Shown here in pieces: positions 1-6,286 of a DNA stretch of 8,227 bases; position 1 is the stretch's first letter; the number at the start of each line of letters is the position of its first letter. The notes below the pieces were generated by a model. The model ran no database searches, was not told the origin of the DNA, and saw nothing but the letters and a program-made list of their open reading frames with translations. The position numbers and the translations under genes are program-made. The stretch is from Spirochaetota bacterium. Lineage in GTDB: Bacteria; Spirochaetota; UBA4802; JAFGJZ01. The stretch is from the NCBI GenBank assembly GCA_023396665.1, contig JAEWVL010000268.1:1-8227 (forward strand). Reading direction: 5' to 3'.

Positions 1-1
1 C

Positions 2-1165
2 ATCAATACTCCGCTTGAACGAATTCTCAAACTCATCGTATTGTCCGGCTACCTTTCATATGTGACAGTCTATCTGCACAGGCAAAGACAATTGATTACA
101 CTTGTCAGCATCGATACCATACTCGCCGCAGGCTTTACCCTGCTTTCGATTCTCTTCATCACGGCGTTTCACGGAGTGAGCGTAAAAAATGCGGGCATCC
201 CTCTTGAATTCGGTCTGACATATTTCGGGCTATTCTGCCTTATTCATTCGGGCATATTGACCCGGAATGATTACAAGATCATCTTCAGCGCATTATTGCT
301 GACCGCCTTCATTCACGTTGTATTCGGATATGCTCTTGCCGACTACTCAATTCTCTCGGGCAAAGCCGACTTCAAGACCTATTTTTCGAAAGTATGGAAG
401 GGTCTGTACCCTCTTTCAGTAGATTACGCCCTCGCCTCGGTTGTATTCACCGCTTTGTCCGCTGCGGCCTTGCTTTACTTTCTGTCAATGAGCCGTATCG
501 GATGGGCCTTCGTCACCCTGTTCATGTTCAGCCTCGGCCTTTTTTCAACTATTATGTCTGGCGCCCGGTCTTCGCTTTTGGGCTTTGTTCTTTTCTTTTC
601 ATTCAGTTTTTACACATTTGCAAAAACACATAAAAAAGAGCTGTTACAAAAAAAGGCGATTCTGCTCCTGATTACACTCGTATTTGTGTGCGGATTCATC
701 ATACTGCAGACAGGTTCTGTGGCGATGTTGATAGAAAAAACGGCTGCCAAGGGATCTTCCAGGCGCTTTCTTTTCTGGAAGGCTTTTGTTTCGCAGCCTT
801 TCAGGGACGGCATTCTCGCTTTTTTATTCGGAAGGGGTTATGAAGTTTATTCGGTGATCCCCCTGCCTTCGCGACTGCAGGATCTTCATAATTTTCTGCT
901 GACTATCTGCGCAAGAAACGGTTTTATCAATATGCTAATCATACTGGTGCTGATCGTTCGCACGCAATTGAGAAACATAGGGTTGCAAAATATCTGGTTT
1001 ATTGCCCCGATCGGGCTGCTTCCCTTGACGGTAGGCCTTTTTGACGACAAGATAGTACTCTCCACAACGAGCATACTGCCCTTGTTGTTTATGTTTACAT
1101 TTTTTTTACATCAGATCGATATGGTATTTGCCGATAGCGTATCCGGCGCAGATAAGCGGGAATGA
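2..1165 (+). CDS. O-antigen ligase/polymerase-like membrane protein (Wzy_C/WaaL superfamily), 5'-partial
   Basis: The frame is open from base 2 with no stop, so the gene almost certainly begins left of the window; TTG at 41 is only the first start-like codon inside it. The protein is strongly hydrophobic, with about nine or more membrane segments visible. Counting residues from the TTG, an SGARSSLLGF segment (173-182) matches the conserved S/G-x-R-G-x-x-x-x transmembrane motif of Wzy_C proteins. It is followed by an RRFLFWKAF stretch (241-249), a GRGY turn (264-267) and a DLHNFLL segment whose His283 sits where the family has a conserved loop histidine important for WaaL activity. Members polymerise lipid-linked glycan repeats (Wzy) or transfer the glycan to an acceptor such as lipid A core (WaaL), acting on the outer face of the inner membrane. 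Which of the two this is cannot be decided from sequence alone. Its neighbours (GT-C, GT4, Wzx-like) support a role in polysaccharide assembly. It ends with TGA at 1163-1165. Confidence 0.8.
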   Translation: MNTPLERILKLIVLSGYLSYVTVYLHRQRQLITLVSIDTILAAGFTLLSILFITAFHGVSVKNAGIPLEFGLTYFGLFCLIHSGILTRNDYKIIFSALLLTAFIHVVFGYALADYSILSGKADFKTYFSKVWKGLYPLSVDYALASVVFTALSAAALLYFLSMSRIGWAFVTLFMFSLGLFSTIMSGARSSLLGFVLFFSFSFYTFAKTHKKELLQKKAILLLITLVFVCGFIILQTGSVAMLIEKTAAKGSSRRFLFWKAFVSQPFRDGILAFLFGRGYEVYSVIPLPSRLQDLHNFLLTICARNGFINMLIILVLIVRTQLRNIGLQNIWFIAPIGLLPLTVGLFDDKIVLSTTSILPLLFMFTFFLHQIDMVFADSVSGADKRE

Positions 1166-1386
1166 AGCGCGGATTCGGCCAGAAAAGTTGTACACACACG
1201 AAAATGATCAACAATCATCGCGCATTGTACCTTTTACGGAAAAATATTTGATATACGCAGGGCTATACCTATTCTATAATGGTGACTTGCGTGTTACAAG
1301 CTTACCCCCTTGCCTCCGGAACCGCGGAGAATACGGCGATAGCTTGTCAGCGAAGCTTCCAGACTATTCGAGAACAGACAAGGGTC
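1166..1386 (+). other. Intergenic leader before the GT-C gene with weak promoter-like elements
   Basis: This 221-nt stretch has no credible gene; the reading frames crossing it lack a ribosome binding site and family features. A perfect TATAAT lies at 1275-1280. The closest -35-like hexamer, TTGATA (1248-1253), is 21 nt away, which is too far for a standard sigma70 promoter, so promoter activity is only possible. Small inverted repeats are ATGAT-N5-ATCAT (1204-1218) and AGCTT-N7-AAGCT (1341-1357). TTGTAC occurs twice (1188-1193 and 1225-1230). None is followed by a T-run, so no terminator is apparent after the upstream gene. The length of the gap compared with the 35-nt gap downstream suggests that a new transcript might start here. 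Confidence 0.3.
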
Positions 1387-3414
1387 ATGAGCAGAGAAAA
1401 AATTGATGCCCGTCTTATTGCGGGAATAAAGAAAACAATCGCAGAGGTTCTTTGCGGCAGATACTGGCCGCTCTTACTGCTCGGGCTTCTCATCATCTTC
1501 ACCCTCATGCGGGGGATTCGAATCAATGCAGACGCACCCCCCGAATTGAGTATCTCGGCCGCCCTGTATACGGATGAGGGTTTTAAAACACTTTCGGCAA
1601 AAAACAGGGTGCTGTTCGGCGACTGGAAGTGGTCTCCCCTTGATCAGTATTCCAGCTGGCACGACCAATCACCCGTACCGACCTATCTTTACTATAGATG
1701 GTTCTCATGGTTCGGCATCAGTTTCGCGTCGATCAGATACCTTAATGTTGTCATCGCCCTGTTCTGCATGGCATTGCTTTTTTTCTTTGTTAAGAAACGG
1801 TATGACAATGTGAGCGCTTTTCTTGCTCTATTCATGTTCGGGGTGAGTCACTTCAGCTCCATGTATCAACGCATGGGTTTTTTTGAGAATCTGCTTATTT
1901 TGTTCAGCATACTCATATGCATCAGCGTCTTTTATATTTACGACAGCCGCGCCAAACTGAAAACAGTACTGCAGAATCGCAAGATCAGGCCTTCGAAAGA
2001 GATTGCCAAACTGCTGTTTTATGTAACAGTGGGCTGTCTTGCGACACTCGGCGGCATCTACACCAAACAGTCCATCGTGCTGATACTTGTCGCACTGCTT
2101 CCGTTTTTTTATCTCTATTTTCTTTTTTCACATCACCGGCTTAACAGATATGTAATCAAGAATTTCTACCTTATGCTCGTCGTAATCGTGGGCGGATATT
2201 TCTTCATAGCCCATTTCGAGGCATTTGAAACGATTACCTACTCTCTTCTCGATTTGGAGATTTTTGACGTCAAACTGGGATTTCTGCTCCCCTTTCAGCG
2301 GGGCTCGGGTAACTTTGATCCGGTTTACCTGATGTTCCTGAAAAGCCTCTTTATCGAATTTATTTTTCTTCAACCGGTCATCTTTTATTCGGCGTTCTTT
2401 TTCGCACTCTATACTTTTCATAATTTTCTCTACCGGGACAAGCTGCATATTCCCGACATGATTTTCTCGAGCTGGTTTCTGTTCGGCTTCATCTTCCTTT
2501 CAATATTGAAATACCATCCATCACGCTATTATCTGATATTGTCGATGCCGATATTCATTCTTTCGGCAAGATTCTTCACCTATCCGGAAAAAAGAGATCT
2601 TGCCCGGCTGGTAGAACTTGAAAAAAAGATGTCACTGCGAAGGGTCATCGGCGCCCTGTTGAAATTCTATTTTATCTTCAATCTCGGCACCTCACTGCTC
2701 ATGATGATATTGCCGAACAGTGTAAAAAAATATGTATATGATGATTTTTATTTCAAATTCTCGTCTCAGCGCTATGTTGAGACAATCCCGACAATACTTG
2801 TACTGGCCTCCTGGATACTGCTTGTTTTTCTTGTATCGCTTCCGCTTATGAGTCATCTGTACCGTGCGATGGAAAAAAAGCGTTTCTATATCGCACTTTT
2901 CGCGCTGATGCTTTTTTTGCAATTTTTCCAGTACAGCAAATGGCTGTTATTCAGCAAAGATAACCAGTACCATCTGACACAGAAAATCGACCGGGTACTG
3001 CCCGCTAACGCCGCACTAACAGGCGGCTGGTCGGCCGGTCTCGCTATCGGGAACACCATTCGCCCCATCGTTATTCAGGAAGACTTGAATTACAATATCG
3101 ATCTCGTCGAAGCCATTATGGTAAAAAAAACCATCCCGACCTATCTCCCATGCAAAATCGCCGGCCACCCGCGTCTGAGCTTCGAAAATGATATCCCGCT
3201 GTATCTTGCCGTATCAGGCAACGGCCCCTTTGACGGCAAGATCAGAAAGAAGTATGAATCATTTTTAACGCAGGACCGTATAGTCTTTTCTGAGCAATTC
3301 GGATACTTTGACCTAATAATATACGATCTTAACGGTGCTGTTAGCGGCAGACAACTGTCGATCAGCCCCGATAACGTGATGCAAAGCGACAGACGCGCAG
3401 ATATCCTCCCGTGA
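1387..3414 (+). CDS. GT-C membrane glycosyltransferase, GT39/ArnT/PMT-like
   Basis: The product is a 675-residue polytopic protein with a first membrane segment soon after the start (about residues 25-41), some ten further hydrophobic segments, and a soluble C-terminal portion of about 120 residues. The first extracytoplasmic loop carries LYTDEGF with the Asp-Glu pair at 63-64, the position and context of the catalytic acidic pair of the PMT/ArnT fold. It is followed by a DQSPVPTYLYY stretch resembling the P-x-x-Y region after that loop, and by a HPSRYYL segment typical of the family in mid-protein. Such enzymes transfer a sugar from a polyprenyl-phosphate donor to a lipid, glycan or protein on the outer side of the membrane. 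Donor and acceptor here are unknown. The frame also offers ATG at 1279, adding 36 residues, but that extension is not hydrophobic or family-like, has no good ribosome binding site, and its ATG overlaps a TATAAT hexamer. ATG 1387 has AGG just upstream, although closely spaced. The next gene starts 35 nt after the stop, so co-transcription is likely. Confidence 0.82.
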   Translation: MSREKIDARLIAGIKKTIAEVLCGRYWPLLLLGLLIIFTLMRGIRINADAPPELSISAALYTDEGFKTLSAKNRVLFGDWKWSPLDQYSSWHDQSPVPTYLYYRWFSWFGISFASIRYLNVVIALFCMALLFFFVKKRYDNVSAFLALFMFGVSHFSSMYQRMGFFENLLILFSILICISVFYIYDSRAKLKTVLQNRKIRPSKEIAKLLFYVTVGCLATLGGIYTKQSIVLILVALLPFFYLYFLFSHHRLNRYVIKNFYLMLVVIVGGYFFIAHFEAFETITYSLLDLEIFDVKLGFLLPFQRGSGNFDPVYLMFLKSLFIEFIFLQPVIFYSAFFFALYTFHNFLYRDKLHIPDMIFSSWFLFGFIFLSILKYHPSRYYLILSMPIFILSARFFTYPEKRDLARLVELEKKMSLRRVIGALLKFYFIFNLGTSLLMMILPNSVKKYVYDDFYFKFSSQRYVETIPTILVLASWILLVFLVSLPLMSHLYRAMEKKRFYIALFALMLFLQFFQYSKWLLFSKDNQYHLTQKIDRVLPANAALTGGWSAGLAIGNTIRPIVIQEDLNYNIDLVEAIMVKKTIPTYLPCKIAGHPRLSFENDIPLYLAVSGNGPFDGKIRKKYESFLTQDRIVFSEQFGYFDLIIYDLNGAVSGRQLSISPDNVMQSDRRADILP

Positions 3415-3449
3415 GCGGATGCTGATAAAACGTCAAGGTTCAAAAACAC

Positions 3450-4556
3450 ATGACCAGAATAATTACCGTCTTTCCAAAAGACTCTGAAGCGCTGTTTAAC
3501 CCGTCTTCAAAACGCACCTTCGGCGGCGCAACGGTACAAATGCACCTGCTCACCGAGGAGTTGAGCCGCAATAAAAACCTGCAGGTATTTCCCCTTCTGT
3601 GTGAATACGAAAACATTATTATAAAGAATAAAAAGATTGTGCCGCTTCTTTGCTACAGTGAAAGCGATAATATAATCAGAAAAATTAGAAAACTGCACCG
3701 AAGCATCTCACAGACGAAACCGGATATCATCATTCAGCACGGATTGACCGCAGAATCATGTCTGTTGGCGCTTTACTGCCGCTTGCGCGGCATTGCCTTC
3801 ATCTTCATGTTCGCGCACGATGTTGAAAGTGCAAGACGATATCAGTCCAGCGGTAAAAAGTGTTTGCTGTTTCCACTGCTCATTCGGTTTTCATATATAC
3901 TCGTTGTACAAAACACAGATCAGCAAAAGAAACTTGAAGGGGATTACCCCAAACAGAAAAATAAATACCTTCTTCTGTATAACGGTTTTCCCGAAAAAAA
4001 AGCCCCGCGGAACAACAGCACAAAACGCAATTACATTTTATGGGTCGCCCGCTCCGATAACTGGAAGAACCCGGAACTGTTCATAGCTTTGGCCCGTAAA
4101 AACCCTGAACTCCGGTTTATAATGATCTGCCCGAATGCGGGCAATAACGATTATTACCGCTCAATCCAGGCACTGGCGGCAGAGTGCGATAATCTTGAGT
4201 TCATCCCCTTCGTTCCTTTTGACATGATAGACCGGTATTTTACAGAAGCCCTGGTCTTTGTGAACACATCTGCGCACGAGGGCTATCCCCAGACATTCAT
4301 TCAGGCGGCCATGAACGCAGTTCCGGTTTACTCTCTTCATGTCGATCCCGACCGGGTGATACAAACGCAGGGCTTCGGCAGGGTTTTTGACGGCGATGCG
4401 GAAAGGATGTGCGATGAAATAGCACACCTGAAAAACTCATCAAGCGACTACCGGAAAATGTGTGAAAACGCCTACAGGTTTTTCATTGAATATCACAGCA
4501 TCAGAAAAAATGTAAAAAAATTGCTTGAACGCTATGCCGAAATTCGGGGTAAGTAA
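3450..4556 (+). CDS. Glycosyltransferase family 4 (GT-B fold, Glycos_transf_1)
   Basis: This 368-residue protein has the size and layout of a GT4 retaining glycosyltransferase. The N-terminal half contains FGGATVQMHLL (24-34), matching the glycine-rich GGA-x-x-x-x-x-L acceptor-side loop, and FAHDVES (121-127) in the region of the family's conserved histidine. The C-terminal donor-binding half has VARSDNWKNPELF (199-211), equivalent to the G-R-x-x-x-x-K-x-P segment with Arg201 and Lys206. It also has SAHEGYPQTFIQAAM (274-288), the EX7E-type motif with Glu277 but Gln285 in place of the second Glu. No signal peptide or clear membrane helix is seen, so it should act at the cytoplasmic membrane face, adding a sugar from a nucleotide donor to a lipid-linked glycan. 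The specific sugar cannot be inferred. The start ATG is preceded by AAGG at 3435-3438, a rather long 11 nt away. It lies 35 nt after the GT-C gene and 33-78 nt before the flippase, depending on the flippase start, consistent with one operon. Confidence 0.9.
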   Translation: MTRIITVFPKDSEALFNPSSKRTFGGATVQMHLLTEELSRNKNLQVFPLLCEYENIIIKNKKIVPLLCYSESDNIIRKIRKLHRSISQTKPDIIIQHGLTAESCLLALYCRLRGIAFIFMFAHDVESARRYQSSGKKCLLFPLLIRFSYILVVQNTDQQKKLEGDYPKQKNKYLLLYNGFPEKKAPRNNSTKRNYILWVARSDNWKNPELFIALARKNPELRFIMICPNAGNNDYYRSIQALAAECDNLEFIPFVPFDMIDRYFTEALVFVNTSAHEGYPQTFIQAAMNAVPVYSLHVDPDRVIQTQGFGRVFDGDAERMCDEIAHLKNSSSDYRKMCENAYRFFIEYHSIRKNVKKLLERYAEIRGK

Positions 4557-4575
4557 GTACGGTAAAACACCTTTC

Positions 4576-4592
4576 GAAGGGGTCTCATTCTG
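4576..4592 (+). promoter_or_regulatory. Strong ribosome binding site that points to a non-AUG start for the flippase
   Basis: GAAGGGG at 4576-4582 is the best Shine-Dalgarno-like match near this gene. It lies 4 nt before ATT 4587 and 7 nt before CTG 4590, both in frame with the flippase, but about 52 nt before the first ATG at 4635. The intervening codons are open and read as a plausible flippase N-terminus (KPSVNTKLIKDNIL). The in-frame stop upstream is TAA at 4563-4565, and no ATG, GTG or TTG codon lies between that stop and 4635. Reading CTG 4590 as the start gives 15 extra residues; ATT 4587 gives 16. Confidence 0.5.
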
Positions 4593-4634
4593 AAACCAAG
4601 CGTCAACACCAAGCTTATCAAAGACAATATTCTG

Positions 4635-6047
4635 ATGAATGTGACATCGATAAGCGAGAAAATAATCTTCTTCGCCATCAATGTTCTCATAACACGTTAC
4701 CTTACAAAAGAACAGTTCGGCGAGTACGCCACTGCACTCGGGTTTGCCACCTTTTTCTCGCTGTTTTCCTCTCTCGGTGTAATCCCCTCATTGGTACGGG
4801 CGATCAGTCTGGATCCTGAAAACGAAGGGAAATATTTCGGCAATGTCATCATCATAAAAACAATTCTCTCTGTAATCACCTACATGGCTATGGTGATAAC
4901 CCTTCTTTGTGTAAGGAAATATTCGCAAAACACCGTCAATCTCATTCTCATTCTCGGACTGGTCCGAATCGGAAACGAGTTTATGAGCACCTTTTTTTCA
5001 TTCTATAACGCAAATCAGAAATTTTTGCTTTCCTGTGTGTATATTTTCTTCTTCGATCTGTTTTTTCTGGCATCAACGGTCCTGGTCATAGTATACAGGG
5101 GGGGATACTACGACTTCTCCATCTGGCGACTCATAGTGGTTATCGTTTTTATTTTTCTGCTTGGTCTGCACACATCGCGCGACTACAGGATATCTTTCGC
5201 CCCTTCGATGATAAAGAGTTTTATCGTCGATACGATTCCGTTCGGCATATCAACGGTATTTGAAAACATCATTCAACATATCAACATCATAATCCTGACA
5301 CTTTTCAAGGGGGAAACAGCCGGGGGCATTTTTTCTAACGGTTATATTTTCATCGTTTCACTGATGTTCATTCCATTCAATTTCGACAAGGTAATCATTC
5401 CCTATCTCTACAGAAAATTCAAACATGAAAAGGAAAGAGGCGTACAGGACATTTTCGATATTTCTACGAGAATGCTCGGAATACTTTCCTTTTTCGTAGT
5501 CATGATCGCCTTTAATTTCGGTAAGAATATTATTCCCATGATCTTCAGTGACAAATATCTGCATTCAATCGATATTTTCAGAATCGCCTCGTTCTGTCTG
5601 ATATTTCAATTCACCACAGCCGGTCCCATCATCACCTCTCTTGACTGTCAGAAGGCCAGAACAAATGTCAATATCATAACAGCATTCATCAATATCGCCT
5701 CCTGCTTTGTTCTGTCATATTTTTTTGACGCGAAAGGCATCGCATACGCGATGATTATTACCTACGCATCCATGTGGTTCATGTATATCGGCTATCTGGC
5801 GGCACGACACAAGGTCTCGCTTTTGCGTACAATAACGTCACTCGCAAAACTGGTCTTCATTTTTTTCGCATGTTCGGCCCTGCACATGCTTGGCTCATCG
5901 TTCACCGGCGGCTGGCTGTGGCTTGCAGAAATGAGTTTCGTCAGCCTGTTCTTCATCGTTCTCGTTTTTTTCATTGTACTTGAAAAAAGTGATATCGAGA
6001 TTATAAGATCATTTTTTAACAAACAGGCCCAAAAGAAACTTTCATAG
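4635..6047 (+). CDS. Wzx-like polysaccharide flippase (MOP/MATE superfamily)
   Basis: The product is a 470-residue protein (485-486 with the likely upstream start) made almost entirely of membrane helices, about 12 to 14, with few long loops, which is the normal size and shape of Wzx/RfbX-type oligosaccharide flippases. The N-terminal part, with ISEKIIFF then LITRYLTKEQFGEYA (about residues 19-33), matches the characteristic first-helix and R-x-L-x-x-x-x-F/Y-G-x-Y motif of the family. A second hallmark, a mid-protein helix pair around the IPFGIST region, begins the second pseudo-repeat. These proteins move undecaprenyl-linked glycans from the inner to the outer leaflet of the cytoplasmic membrane. 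It follows the GT4 gene, and a Wzy/WaaL-like protein is encoded upstream, so the same locus supplies both synthesis and assembly. The ATG start given here is conservative: it has only a weak AAAGA-like site, whereas GAAGGGG further upstream favours CTG 4590 or ATT 4587. It ends with TAG at 6045-6047 and appears to be the last polysaccharide gene of the run. Confidence 0.88.
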   Translation: MNVTSISEKIIFFAINVLITRYLTKEQFGEYATALGFATFFSLFSSLGVIPSLVRAISLDPENEGKYFGNVIIIKTILSVITYMAMVITLLCVRKYSQNTVNLILILGLVRIGNEFMSTFFSFYNANQKFLLSCVYIFFFDLFFLASTVLVIVYRGGYYDFSIWRLIVVIVFIFLLGLHTSRDYRISFAPSMIKSFIVDTIPFGISTVFENIIQHINIIILTLFKGETAGGIFSNGYIFIVSLMFIPFNFDKVIIPYLYRKFKHEKERGVQDIFDISTRMLGILSFFVVMIAFNFGKNIIPMIFSDKYLHSIDIFRIASFCLIFQFTTAGPIITSLDCQKARTNVNIITAFINIASCFVLSYFFDAKGIAYAMIITYASMWFMYIGYLAARHKVSLLRTITSLAKLVFIFFACSALHMLGSSFTGGWLWLAEMSFVSLFFIVLVFFIVLEKSDIEIIRSFFNKQAQKKLS

Positions 6048-6061
6048 TGAAGAACCGGCAG

Positions 6062-6092
6062 CCGAATCCTCTGACGGATAAGCCGTATTCGG
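6062..6092 (+). terminator. Bulged hairpin after the polysaccharide genes, possible weak terminator
   Basis: CCGAAT (6062-6067) pairs with ATTCGG (6087-6092), and inside it ACGG (6074-6077) pairs with CCGT (6083-6086) around the loop ATAAG. The two stems stack directly on the 3' side, while six unpaired bases (CCTCTG) bulge on the 5' side. It begins 15 nt after the flippase stop, the right place for a transcription end. No U-run follows, so it is not a standard intrinsic terminator; it could instead stabilise the 3' end of the message. Confidence 0.3.
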
Positions 6093-6109
6093 GAAATCAG
6101 AATTTACTC

Positions 6110-6137
6110 TTGACGGAATGACGAGTCATTGTAAATA
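6110..6137 (+). promoter_or_regulatory. Candidate sigma70-like promoter for mutS2
   Basis: TTGACG at 6110-6115 is a five-of-six match to the -35 consensus. TAAATA at 6132-6137, after a 16-nt spacer and preceded by TTG, is a poor -10 element. If it is used, the transcript would start near 6143-6145 and carry an untranslated leader of about 140 nt. The spacer is almost filled by a perfect inverted repeat, annotated separately. Confidence is limited by the weak -10. Confidence 0.35.
6117..6130. repeat. Perfect inverted repeat AATGAC-GA-GTCATT, operator-like
   Basis: The half-sites AATGAC (6117-6122) and GTCATT (6125-6130) are exact reverse complements separated by two bases. The central TGAC-N2-GTCA core has the dimensions typical of a dimeric DNA-binding protein's site. 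It lies between the candidate -35 and -10 elements upstream of mutS2, where a bound repressor would block RNA polymerase. The regulator is unknown, and no regulator gene is present in the window. Confidence 0.45.
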
Positions 6138-6286
6138 GTGTAGGCATTAAATTCAATGATATGAGCCGCTGATGATAGTATTGTTGTAACCATCCTTTTT
6201 TCCCCGCTTTTTCTGTTTGTGGAGTCTCCTGCGTCCAAGCGACGTACGGATACCGGTTTGCCTTTTACAACATAACGAGATAAAAT

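Noticed and set aside
1341..1357. Inverted repeat AGCTT-N7-AAGCT before the GT-C start
   Set aside because: Five base pairs with a seven-base loop are expected by chance in this much sequence, and nothing around it supports a function.
1128..1406. 92-codon plus-strand frame bridging the first two genes
   Set aside because: It overlaps both flanking genes, has polar low-information sequence and no ribosome binding site.
2128..2448. 106-codon minus-strand frame inside the GT-C gene
   Set aside because: It is the antisense of Phe/Leu-rich membrane segments, giving a Lys/Glu-rich artefact.
6195..6220. T-rich stretch that could be read as a terminator tail
   Set aside because: No stable GC-rich hairpin directly precedes it on the plus strand, nor the equivalent on the minus strand.
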